Shown here piece after piece: positions 13,973 to 20,143 of a DNA stretch of 20,143 nucleotides. The first letter of the stretch is position 1. Every line of letters starts with the position of its first letter. Position numbers and translations under genes: made by a program. The notes beneath the pieces are model-generated. The model searched no databases. It had not been told where the DNA came from and saw only the letters and a list, made by a program, of their open reading frames with translations. The DNA comes from Clostridia bacterium (GTDB taxonomy: Bacteria > Bacillota > Clostridia > UBA1381), in contig RQCD01000018.1 in NCBI GenBank assembly GCA_008668455.1, positions 1 through 20,143 of the forward strand. The letters are read 5' to 3'.

Positions 13973-15313
13973 ATGAATCTTGCAGAATTACAGCAAATTG
14001 TATATGATTCCGGTATTGTCGGAGCCGGCGGGGCAGGATTTCCGACGCATAAGAAATTTTCTGAAAATGTAAAACAGATTGTCGTAAACGCGGCAGAGTG
14101 CGAACCGTTACTGATGACGGATCATTATATTTTAAGAATCCATCTCCGCGCAATGCTCGACACTTTACATACATTAATTGACACACTGAAGGCAGACGAA
14201 GCAATTATCGGAATCAAGCAGAAAAATCTGTCGCTGTTAGATCCGAAGCTTGTCGCAGAGCTGCCGGAAAACATCCGGATCGGAATTATCCCGGATGTAT
14301 ATCCTGCCGGTGATGAGGTGCTTTTGGTGTACGAAACAACCGGGAAGATTATCCCGGAGGGCAATATTCCGATTGCTGTCGGCGTGATGGTAATTAACAC
14401 CGAAACGCTTTATAATCTTGCACAGGCGCTCCAGCACGGAACACCTGTCTATGAAAAACGTCTCACCATCTGCGGCGACACCAAGGAGGACATGGTGATA
14501 AAAGCGCCGATCGGAATGAAGATCAGCGACTTATTTTCCGCATGCGGAATTGAACTGGGTGACCGCGCTGTGATTGACGGCGGACCGATGATGGGGCGTT
14601 TAGTAGATCCGAAAACAGCGGTTGTTACAAAAACAACCAAGGGTCTTTTGCTTCTGCCGCAGGAGCATAGCATTATTCAGCGCAGAAAGACGCCGATTTC
14701 CGCTGTGATGAAGCGTGCGTCAGCAGCATGCTGCAATTGCCGGATGTGTACCGACGTTTGTCCGCGTTATTTGTTAGGTTATTCAATTGAAGTGCATAAA
14801 ACGCTGCGTGCAGCGTCACACGGAGAAATTTCCGACGCGGAAAGCTATTTGCAGAGCAGCAGATGCTGCGGATGCGGATTGTGTACCGTTGTGGGATGTC
14901 AGCAAATGCTGGATCCGCAGGCAATTTCCATGGAAGTGAAAAAAGAACTGGGCAAGCATGGTTACCGTGCAAAGCCGGCAACAGAAGCTCCGCAGGTACG
15001 CCCGGAGCGGGATGGGAGAAGAATCCCGTCTGCACGTCTTGTAGAGCGTTTGGGAATTGCAAAATATGTGAAAAAGGACGTTCGCAGAAATCCGATGGAG
15101 TTTGCGCCGGATGAGGTACAGATTCCGCTATCTATGCATGTCGGCAAGCCGGCATCTCCGATTGTTTCGGTTGGAGATGAGGTTTCACCGGGCATGCCGA
15201 TTGCACGCACGGAAAAAGACGCTTTAGGAACAACCATTCATGCGTCAATTTCGGGTGTGGTTTCGGAAATCAAAGACGGACGGATTATGATTCAGGCGAA
15301 AGGCAGGAAATAA
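13973..15313 (+). CDS. pduS: PduS-like flavin and Fe-S oxidoreductase (RnfC-related)
   Basis: The protein has 446 residues. GAGGAGFPTHKK (17-28) is the FMN/NADH-binding beginning shared with NuoF/RnfC proteins, followed by a region fitting an SLBB-type domain. There are two [4Fe-4S] motifs: C253-x2-C256-x2-C259-x3-C263-P, and C298-x2-C301-x2-C304-x4-C309. The second has four residues before the last Cys and no following Pro. A barrel-sandwich segment lies at the C-terminus (about 385-440) instead of the N-terminus as in RnfC. PduS is described as a cobalamin reductase in the B12-dependent system; in loci without a B12 enzyme it may pass electrons to or from the shell, fitting the adjacent Fe-S shell protein. 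No membrane segment is present. The RBS is GGGAGG. Confidence 0.9.
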   Translation: MNLAELQQIVYDSGIVGAGGAGFPTHKKFSENVKQIVVNAAECEPLLMTDHYILRIHLRAMLDTLHTLIDTLKADEAIIGIKQKNLSLLDPKLVAELPENIRIGIIPDVYPAGDEVLLVYETTGKIIPEGNIPIAVGVMVINTETLYNLAQALQHGTPVYEKRLTICGDTKEDMVIKAPIGMKISDLFSACGIELGDRAVIDGGPMMGRLVDPKTAVVTKTTKGLLLLPQEHSIIQRRKTPISAVMKRASAACCNCRMCTDVCPRYLLGYSIEVHKTLRAASHGEISDAESYLQSSRCCGCGLCTVVGCQQMLDPQAISMEVKKELGKHGYRAKPATEAPQVRPERDGRRIPSARLVERLGIAKYVKKDVRRNPMEFAPDEVQIPLSMHVGKPASPIVSVGDEVSPGMPIARTEKDALGTTIHASISGVVSEIKDGRIMIQAKGRK

Positions 15314-15315
15314 GG

Positions 15316-15861
15316 ATGGACTCGATTGGTTTAGTAGAAGTGAAGAATGTCAGCAAGGGCATCCGTATCACGGATGAAATGCTTAAAAGCGCCGGAATTA
15401 CGCTCCTGCAATCCGGGTCGGTTTGTCCTGGAAAATATGTCACAGTTGTCGGCGGAGATCTTTCCTCCATTCAGGCGGCAGTTGACCGCGCAGAGCTGAT
15501 CGCGGAGGATGCACTGATTGATAAATTTGTGATCGGTCATCTGGGCGAAAATGTGTTGGAGGCAGTTTCTGCCACAGCGCCGATTCCGGAGAAGAAAGCG
15601 CTTGGCGTGGTGGAAACCTTCACAGCCGCGTCGGCAATTTTGGCAGCAGATGCAGCAGTTAAAGCGGCTATGGTGTCGCTGATTGAGGTTCGGCTGGCAC
15701 GCGGCATGGGCGGCAAATGCTTTGTCACTATGACCGGAGAGGTTGCAGATGTACAGGCGGCAGTGGACGCCGGAGCAAAGCTTGCAGCAGAAACCGGTGT
15801 GCTGATTAATAAAGAAGTGATTGCAAATCCGCATCCGGAGCTGTGGGAAACAATTCTATAG
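15316..15861 (+). CDS. pduT: PduT-like tandem-BMC shell protein (BMC-T) with pore cysteine
   Basis: The protein has 181 residues with two BMC domains: MDSIGLVEVKNVSKGIRITD at the start and KKALGVVETFTAASAILAAD from about residue 94. It forms pseudohexameric trimers. C37 in LQSGSVCPGK lies in the pore loop of the first domain, the position where PduT trimers bind one [4Fe-4S] cluster with three symmetry-related Cys. The second domain has RLARGMGGKC in the matching loop. The gene starts only 2 nt after the PduS-like stop, consistent with a PduS-PduT electron path across the shell. It ends with the typical IANPHPELWETIL. A hairpin and U-run follow directly. Confidence 0.94.
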   Translation: MDSIGLVEVKNVSKGIRITDEMLKSAGITLLQSGSVCPGKYVTVVGGDLSSIQAAVDRAELIAEDALIDKFVIGHLGENVLEAVSATAPIPEKKALGVVETFTAASAILAADAAVKAAMVSLIEVRLARGMGGKCFVTMTGEVADVQAAVDAGAKLAAETGVLINKEVIANPHPELWETIL

Positions 15862-15868
15862 AAATCTG

Positions 15869-15896
15869 GGCGGCAGCTTGCCGCCTATCGTTTTTT
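15869..15896 (+). terminator. Probable partial terminator between the pduT-like gene and the regulator
   Basis: GGCGGCA (15869-15875) pairs with TGCCGCC (15879-15885) around a 3-nt loop, and TTTTTT follows at 15891-15896 after 5 nt. No promoter is evident between it and the DeoR gene, so it probably attenuates rather than fully stops transcription, keeping regulator levels below those of the shell genes. Confidence 0.65.
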
Positions 15897-15914
15897 AAAA
15901 AGGGAAGTGAAAAA

Positions 15915-16685
15915 GTGTTAGCAGTTGAGAGAAGAAGTCAGATTGAACAGATTATTCAAAAGAATAAAAGCGTTTTGGTGTTAGAGCTTGCAAAGCAGTT
16001 TGCAGTCACCACTGAAACCATCCGCGGTGATCTGGAAAAGCTGGAGCGGCAGGGGGTGTTGATCCGCACCTACGGCGGCGCAACCCTCGTGGAAGAGGGG
16101 AACGAAGCCGATATGTCCACGCATGAGCGAGAATCGGTCAATTTCGAGGGAAAGCAGAAGATCGGAAAATGCGCGGCAGATATGGTCAGAGACGGCGAAA
16201 CCATTTTCCTGGATGCCAGTACCTCCAGTCTGCATGTGGCAAGAAACATCAAAAATAAACGGTCGGTTACTGTTATCACGAATGCAGAGCGTGTGGTTGC
16301 GGAGCTTTCTCAATGCGAGAATATCAAGGTGATCTGTACAGGCGGACGGCTGCTGCATAAAAATCTTTCCTATGAAGGGAGAATGGTGGAGGAAACGATC
16401 CGGAAATATTATTATGCCAATAAATTTTTCTTCTCCTGCGTGGGTCTCACCTTAGCGCGCGGTCTGACTGAGCATTCCGAATCAGAGGCAGAAATCAAGA
16501 AGGCGATGATGGATTGCTCCGAATCCTCCGTTTTTCTGTGCGACCGTAAAAAGCTTGGAAGAATGGGCGTTCCGGTGATTTCTACCCTGGATAAAATTGA
16601 TTGTGTAATTACCGATATTCAGCTGGACGAGGAATGGATTCGCGCATTGGAAGAAAATGACGTAAAGCTCAGGACAGTGTTTTAA
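15915..16685 (+). CDS. DeoR-family transcriptional regulator
   Basis: The protein has 256 residues from GTG 15915-15917 with AAGGGAAG upstream; an upstream ATG at 15843 would overlap the pduT-like gene and adds a stretch atypical of the family. The N-terminal winged helix-turn-helix reads ERRSQIEQIIQKN, then LAKQFAVTTETIRGDLEKLE and GVLIRTYGGA. The C-terminal sugar-phosphate isomerase-like sensor domain has GETIFLDASTS (Asp-rich effector loop), TVITNAERVV and ICTGGRL. Members usually repress and are released by a phosphorylated sugar, here plausibly fuculose- or rhamnulose-1-phosphate or DHAP. It is last in the BMC operon, so it probably autoregulates; the 14-bp inverted repeat at 6894-6959 is a candidate site. 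Confidence 0.93.
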   Translation: MLAVERRSQIEQIIQKNKSVLVLELAKQFAVTTETIRGDLEKLERQGVLIRTYGGATLVEEGNEADMSTHERESVNFEGKQKIGKCAADMVRDGETIFLDASTSSLHVARNIKNKRSVTVITNAERVVAELSQCENIKVICTGGRLLHKNLSYEGRMVEETIRKYYYANKFFFSCVGLTLARGLTEHSESEAEIKKAMMDCSESSVFLCDRKKLGRMGVPVISTLDKIDCVITDIQLDEEWIRALEENDVKLRTVF

Positions 16686-16691
16686 AGACAG

Positions 16692-16726
16692 AAACCTCTC
16701 AAAGGAAAACGAGAGGTTTTATTTTT
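16692..16726 (+). terminator. Rho-independent terminator of the BMC operon
   Basis: AAACCTCTC (16692-16700) pairs with GAGAGGTTT (16711-16719), loop 10 nt, followed by a T-rich run (TATTTTT) to 16726. It begins 6 nt after the DeoR stop. Confidence 0.9.
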
Positions 16727-16736
16727 GCCGGACTTC

Positions 16737-16765
16737 TTGCATTTTTTAGAAAAACATGCTATAAT
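16737..16765 (+). promoter_or_regulatory. Sigma-A promoter of the ATP-grasp/racemase operon
   Basis: TTGCAT (16737-16742) and TATAAT (16760-16765) are separated by 17 bp, with TGC before the -10 (extended -10). The predicted start near 16772 is about 24 nt before the ATG, enough for the GAGGGA ribosome site. Confidence 0.9.
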
Positions 16766-16795
16766 GAAAGCAATTGAACTGAAAGAGGGATTAGA

Positions 16796-18013
16796 ATGAA
16801 ATTCACAGAAGCCGAGTTTATTCCGGTTTTGTTTGGAAACGACATTAATGTATATAGCGTTGCACGCGCATTCTATGAGCAGTATGGTGTGCAGAGCATA
16901 GGCTTTGGCAAGGCGGCTAAGGGAACGTGTTATTTAAGCAGGCTGATTGATTTTACAGCCGTTCCGGGTCTGGACGAGGCGAAAACCTTTGTCAAAACGG
17001 TGAACGATTTTGCGGAAAAGCACCGGGAAAAGGCTATCTTAGCCATTGGCTGCGGAGATAATTATGTAAAATGTCTGGCGCAGAATCAGGGCGAATTTTC
17101 CGCAAATGTGATCGCACCGTATGCAGACTACGACTTTTTGGAGGGTCTGATGGATAAGGAAAAATTCTATGCGCTTTGTGAAAAGCATGGGATTGACTAT
17201 CCGAAAACGGTGATCTGCACAAAAGAAAACCGGAACGATCTGGAGCTGCCCTTTAGCGCCCCCTATATCATCAAGCCGGCAAATCAGGTGATGTATTACC
17301 GTCATAAATTTGAGGGACAGAAAAAGGTTTTCTGCGCAGAATCGGAGCAGGAATTAAGAACAATTCTCAGAAAGACGTATGAGGCGGGCTATACCGATCA
17401 TATGATCATTCAGGATTTTCTTCCCGGAGATGATACTTATATGCGCGTTTTAACCGGATATGCCGACCGGAATGCCAAGGTGAAGATGATGTGTTTAGGA
17501 CATGTTCTCTTAGAGGAACACACGCCCTATGGAATCGGAAATCATGCAGTGATTATCACCGAGTATGAAGAAGAACTGATGATGAAATTTAAAAAGCTTT
17601 TGGAGGAAATCCACTATGTCGGTTTCTTTAATTTCGACATCAAGCTTGACGAGAGGGACGGGAAATATAAGGTTTTTGAGATTAACACACGTCAGGGAAG
17701 GAGTAATTTTTATGTCACCGGATCGGGGCATAACATTGCGCGCTGCTATGTGGAGGATTATGTATACCACCGCGAGCTTTCCGAGGATTTTGCAAAGAAT
17801 GAATATCTCTGGATGGTTGTTCCGAGGGGGGTTGCATTCCGCTATGCGCCTGCCTATAAGGATCGGATGAAGCGGCTGATCCGGGAGAAAAAGTATGTCA
17901 ATCCGCTGTTTTTCAAGTATGATCATGCACAGAGCATAATGATACTTCTCTATAAATCGCAGCTGGGGCATTACTACAAGTTCCATAAATATTTAAAGAA
18001 ACCGGAGAAATAA
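16796..18013 (+). CDS. ATP-grasp ligase, probable D-aspartate ligase type
   Basis: The protein has 405 residues. An N-terminal pre-ATP-grasp segment (VLFGNDINVYSVARAFYEQYG) is followed by the ATP-grasp core: PYIIKPANQ (K160), HMIIQDFLPGDDTYMR, GFFNFDIKLDERD (D281) and FEINTRQGRSN (E295, N297 as Mg ligands). It is cytoplasmic, with no signal. The best-known relatives with this architecture next to a racemase are D-aspartate ligases (Asl of Enterococcus faecium), which attach D-Asp to the lysine of the UDP-muramyl-pentapeptide to start peptidoglycan cross-bridges. The gene directly 2 nt downstream is an Asp/Glu racemase, strongly supporting that role. Other carboxylate-amine ligases, for example for capsule or small peptides, remain possible. 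Confidence 0.7.
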   Translation: MKFTEAEFIPVLFGNDINVYSVARAFYEQYGVQSIGFGKAAKGTCYLSRLIDFTAVPGLDEAKTFVKTVNDFAEKHREKAILAIGCGDNYVKCLAQNQGEFSANVIAPYADYDFLEGLMDKEKFYALCEKHGIDYPKTVICTKENRNDLELPFSAPYIIKPANQVMYYRHKFEGQKKVFCAESEQELRTILRKTYEAGYTDHMIIQDFLPGDDTYMRVLTGYADRNAKVKMMCLGHVLLEEHTPYGIGNHAVIITEYEEELMMKFKKLLEEIHYVGFFNFDIKLDERDGKYKVFEINTRQGRSNFYVTGSGHNIARCYVEDYVYHRELSEDFAKNEYLWMVVPRGVAFRYAPAYKDRMKRLIREKKYVNPLFFKYDHAQSIMILLYKSQLGHYYKFHKYLKKPEK

Positions 18014-18015
18014 GA

Positions 18016-18711
18016 ATGAAAAAATTAGGAATTATCGGCGGTATGGGGCCGCTTGCCAGTCAGCTTTTGTATCGGGAAATCACTGAGCATACAATGGCAT
18101 CCTGCGACCAGGAGCACATTGATATGATTCTTTTGAGTCATGCCAGTATGCCGGACCGGACGGGTGCAATCCTGTCCGGAGATACGGAGCAGGTTTTCCG
18201 TCTGCTTTTGAAGGATGCAAAAATGCTGGAGGAAAACGGCATGGGCGCAATTGCCATCCCCTGCAACACTTCGCATTATTTTTGGGACAAGCTGCAGAGG
18301 GAGGTCTCTGTTCCGGTGATTCATATGGTGCGGAAAACCGTTCTGACCGCAAAGGAGCAGGGCAGAAAAAGGCTCGGCATCCTTGCCACCGACGGAACGA
18401 TCCTGACCGGTGTATATGAAAAAGAATGTCAGGCTGCCGGAGTAGAATATTTCAAACCGAAACCGGAGATTCAAAGGCTTGTGATGAAAATCATTTACGA
18501 ACAGATCAAGCGCGGATTGCCGGGCGATACGGAGGATTTTGCAAAAATTGACGCACATTTAAGGGAAAACGGATGCGACACCGGAATCCTTGCCTGCACC
18601 GAGCTTTCCTGCTATCGCAGACAGGAGCATTTGCAGGACTTCTACATCGACGCACTTTCCGTTCTCTGCCGCGAAGCAATTACAATCTGCGGCGCGGTTT
18701 ATCAGGAGTAA
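18016..18711 (+). CDS. Aspartate/glutamate racemase family protein
   Basis: The protein has 231 residues. The start MKKLGIIGGMGPLAS is typical. The two catalytic cysteines of the two-base racemases are present: C83 in IPCNTSH and C194 in LACTELS. It interconverts L- and D-aspartate (or glutamate) without cofactor. The 2-nt gap from the ATP-grasp gene indicates translational coupling and a shared pathway; an aspartate racemase would supply D-Asp to the ligase. The symmetrical PCNTSH/ACTELS pair argues against the single-cysteine epimerase variants. No clear terminator directly follows the stop; a structured repeat-like segment does. Confidence 0.82.
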   Translation: MKKLGIIGGMGPLASQLLYREITEHTMASCDQEHIDMILLSHASMPDRTGAILSGDTEQVFRLLLKDAKMLEENGMGAIAIPCNTSHYFWDKLQREVSVPVIHMVRKTVLTAKEQGRKRLGILATDGTILTGVYEKECQAAGVEYFKPKPEIQRLVMKIIYEQIKRGLPGDTEDFAKIDAHLRENGCDTGILACTELSCYRRQEHLQDFYIDALSVLCREAITICGAVYQE

Positions 18712-18735
18712 CGGAGTAATAAACTGTTGAAATAG

Positions 18736-18928
18736 AAAAATCGGAAAGGAGCGAAGTCCAAAAAACCCCACGCGGACTCGCAGAAAGGTGGTAGCGACAG
18801 AGAGCCGCCAAGAGCGCGTTAACAAGCGAACAGGCGAGCCGAGCGTGCCTTTATGCGACAAAGGAGGAATGACGGAGCGGCTGACTGATTTTTTTATGTA
18901 ATAAAAAAATCGGAATGGAGCGTAGTCC
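18736..18928. repeat. Structured intergenic segment bounded by 24-nt direct repeats
   Basis: A 24-nt sequence at 18736-18759 recurs at 18905-18928 with 22 of 24 identities (shared core AATCGGAA.GGAGCG.AGTCC). The 145 bp between them are GC-rich, with local stems, for example GCGA-GTCC pairing GGAC-TCGC at 18751-18771 and GGTGG pairing CCGCC near 18787-18809, plus a 13-bp AT palindrome at 18885-18913. The second copy forms part of the tRNA terminator hairpin. It could be a dispersed repeat or a small RNA. A minus-strand open frame here has no RBS and overlaps the racemase gene. Confidence 0.5.
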
Positions 18929-18934
18929 ATTCCG
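18902..18934 (-). terminator. Rho-independent terminator of tRNA-Thr
   Basis: CGGAATGGA (18911-18919) pairs with TCCATTCCG (18926-18934), loop 6 nt; on the minus strand it is followed by A then seven T residues. It begins 3 nt past the tRNA CCA end. Confidence 0.9.
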
Positions 18935-18937
18935 ACG

Positions 18938-19013
18938 TGGAGCTGACAACCGGAATCGAACCGGTGACCTCTACACTACCAATGTAGTGCTCTACCTTCT
19001 GAGCTATGTCAGC
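18938..19013 (-). tRNA. tRNA-Thr (anticodon GGT)
   Basis: The 76-nt cloverleaf reads on the minus strand: acceptor GCTGACA/TGTCAGC, D-arm GCTC..GAGC, anticodon stem CTACA/TGTAG with loop TTGGTAG (anticodon GGT, reading ACC/ACU), T-arm ACCGG/CCGGT with loop TTCGAAT, discriminator T and an encoded CCA. All stems are fully paired. It has its own consensus promoter and terminator. Confidence 0.98.
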
Positions 19014-19024
19014 ACAACATCATT

Positions 19025-19053
19025 ATTATAAATGATTTTTTGCATTTTGTCAA
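19025..19053 (-). promoter_or_regulatory. Perfect-consensus promoter of tRNA-Thr
   Basis: On the minus strand, TTGACA (19048-19053) and TATAAT (19025-19030) are separated by 17 bp, the exact sigma-A consensus, with the tRNA 5' end about 12 nt downstream of the -10. Confidence 0.95.
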
Positions 19054-19109
19054 GGGGTAAATGAAAAAAAACTGTTGTGATGCAAAAAAAAATATATTTT
19101 TTTCTGTTT

Positions 19110-20006
19110 TTAAGAAAAATCCGTATCTGATTCCTCCATCATAGCCTTAATTGAGAGTGAGTATTCTGTAGTGGTCATATGTACAAAGCGTTTAAACTGC
19201 CGGGAAAAATAGTGGATTCCGGAATAGCCTAAAATTTCAGAGATCTGCGTGATGTTATAATGATCCTCACGCAGATATTTTTTTGCCGCGTCTATTTTCA
19301 TGCGCGAAAAGTATTCAATTGCGCCCATGGAAAAGCTCTCCCGAAACATTTTTTCAATGGCGGTGCGGTTTGTTCCGCTGTATTCGGTCAGCTTCCGGAG
19401 GGTGATGTTTTCGGAAAGATGATTTGACATAAAGTCAAGAATCTGCCCCAGCATACTGTTGGAATATTTCTCATAGGGAGAAGCCTTCTGACCGGAACGC
19501 GGCGCATTTCTGAGAAGGGAGAGCAAAAGCCTCAAAAGACAGATCCGGATCATCTGCTCTGCGCCGGGGAGTGCGTTTTTCCGCCGTGTCAGGGATTTTG
19601 TGTCCGGATTGTCCAGCGGCGTGGAAAATGCGCTCTGATACTCTGCAATCATCCGGGAAATCAGCCGCTTTTCCTCCTGACCGGCAAACAGCTTTTTTTT
19701 TCGGAAAAAGGACATTGCCGGAGAGGCGCAGGCAAACGAAATGACCGCAATGTTCGGCGCGGTTTCGCCGTCTGCATACAGTCTGTGCCACTCGTTCGGC
19801 TCGTGAAAAAGAATCTCTCCCTGCTTTAAAAGATAGTCCTGTTCCTCTGCACAGGCATGAATCTCTCCCCGGTCCACATACACCATTTCCCAAAAATCGT
19901 GCCGTTCTCCGCGAAAGATATACTGCTTTGAAAATTCGTAATAATGAATCGTATAAAGCTTTTGAATTGTCAGGGTATCTTTTAAGCGCACACCGGTATA
20001 GTCCAT
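19110..20006 (-). CDS. AraC-family transcriptional regulator with N-terminal cupin
   Basis: The protein has 298 residues from ATG 20004-20006, which has GGGAGG with a suitable 8-nt spacer; a GTG at 20015 is part of the RBS itself. The N-terminal half is a cupin-like sensor: HDFWEMVYVDRGE, LLKQGEILFHEPNEWH. The C-terminal ~100 residues carry two helix-turn-helix motifs: ENITLRKLTEYSGTNRTAIE and YNITQISEILGYSGIHYFSR, then QFKRFVHMTTTEY, the AraC signature. Such cupin-AraC proteins usually activate carbohydrate-uptake or glycoside-hydrolase genes next to them, so the target is probably divergent, beyond 20143. No intrinsic terminator is clear between its stop and the tRNA promoter, only an A/T-rich stretch. 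Confidence 0.93.
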   Translation of the reverse strand: MDYTGVRLKDTLTIQKLYTIHYYEFSKQYIFRGERHDFWEMVYVDRGEIHACAEEQDYLLKQGEILFHEPNEWHRLYADGETAPNIAVISFACASPAMSFFRKKKLFAGQEEKRLISRMIAEYQSAFSTPLDNPDTKSLTRRKNALPGAEQMIRICLLRLLLSLLRNAPRSGQKASPYEKYSNSMLGQILDFMSNHLSENITLRKLTEYSGTNRTAIEKMFRESFSMGAIEYFSRMKIDAAKKYLREDHYNITQISEILGYSGIHYFSRQFKRFVHMTTTEYSLSIKAMMEESDTDFS

Positions 20007-20029
20007 TTTCCGCACCTCCCGTTTTCTCT

Positions 20030-20058
20030 ATTGTATCATAAATGCAGTAAGACTGCAA
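20030..20058 (-). promoter_or_regulatory. Sigma-A promoter of the AraC-family gene
   Basis: On the minus strand, TTGCAG (20053-20058) and TACAAT (20030-20035) are separated by 17 bp, with TGA before the -10 (extended -10). Confidence 0.8.
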
Positions 20059-20101
20059 GTGTTTTTTGTACGATTGTGCAAAACAAAGTGCAGAATGTGC
20101 A
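20043..20101. promoter_or_regulatory. Cluster of TGCA half-sites, candidate AraC-type operator
   Basis: A palindrome TGCAGT-AAG-ACTGCA (20043-20057) overlaps the -35 of the AraC promoter. Three further GTGCA motifs follow at 20076-20080, 20088-20092 and 20097-20101. The palindrome could mediate autoregulation and the direct repeats activation of a rightward divergent promoter. A weak rightward -10 (TATGAT) occurs near 20126-20131. Confidence 0.45.
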
Positions 20102-20143
20102 AATACATTTTTCTGAAATAGGATTATGATAAAGATAAGAAAA

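Noticed and set aside
15843..15914. N-terminal extension of the DeoR gene from an ATG at 15843
   Set aside because: It overlaps the pduT-like gene end and the hairpin, and DeoR proteins normally start just before ERRxxI, as the GTG at 15915 gives.
18559..18930. Minus-strand open frame of 123 codons over the racemase end and the repeat segment
   Set aside because: No RBS, half of it antisense to the racemase, and the rest in the structured repeat-like region.
1..20143. Search by eye for CRISPR arrays, insertion sequences, integrases and phage genes
   Set aside because: No regularly spaced repeats, transposase motifs or attachment-site duplication next to the tRNA were found.

Overview
The window looks like chromosomal DNA of a gut-type Clostridia bacterium, most likely Lachnospiraceae. 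The evidence is near-consensus sigma-A promoters with 17-bp spacers, strong AAGGAGG-type ribosome binding sites, DUF1015 and YtxH-like proteins, a CCA-encoding tRNA, and above all the gene set of a fucose/rhamnose-type bacterial microcompartment (BMC). No mobile element, phage gene or CRISPR array was seen.

Left part, minus strand (1-6801): a partial gene runs off the left edge. Next come two tandem paralogous beta-helix proteins with the signature of GH110 alpha-1,3-galactosidases; both lack a signal peptide, so they probably act on imported oligosaccharides. A DUF1015 protein with its own promoter and terminator follows. A small plus-strand YtxH-like protein and a minus-strand polytopic GT-C-like membrane protein converge on one shared bidirectional terminator.

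Centre, plus strand (6998-16726): one BMC operon with a clear promoter. Its order is class II aldolase (fuculose/rhamnulose-phosphate type), a fused cobalamin adenosyltransferase-like/GlcG protein, CoA-acylating aldehyde dehydrogenase, zinc alcohol dehydrogenase, four BMC-H shell proteins, PduL phosphotransacylase, an EutN/CcmL pentamer vertex protein, a PduS-like flavin/Fe-S oxidoreductase, a PduT-like Fe-S shell trimer and a DeoR-family regulator. Four enzymes carry encapsulation-peptide-like amphipathic tails. The enzymes present suffice for this scheme: sugar 1-phosphate to DHAP plus lactaldehyde; one lactaldehyde reduced to 1,2-propanediol; another oxidised to lactoyl-CoA and then lactoyl-phosphate. 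NADH and CoA would be recycled inside the shell. No glycyl-radical or B12-dependent diol dehydratase is encoded here, although PduO-, PduS- and PduT-like parts are present.

Right part (16737-20143): a two-gene operon, an ATP-grasp ligase plus an Asp/Glu racemase, resembles the D-aspartate ligase/aspartate racemase pair that builds D-Asp peptidoglycan cross-bridges. It is followed by a structured repeat-like stretch, a minus-strand tRNA-Thr(GGT) with consensus promoter and terminator, and a minus-strand AraC-family regulator. The regulator's upstream region is full of TGCA half-sites and probably controls a divergent gene beyond the right edge.

A plausible link across the window is host-glycan use. 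GH110 enzymes remove alpha-1,3-galactose from blood-group-B-type structures that also carry alpha-1,2-fucose, and the BMC would process the fucose. This link is inference.
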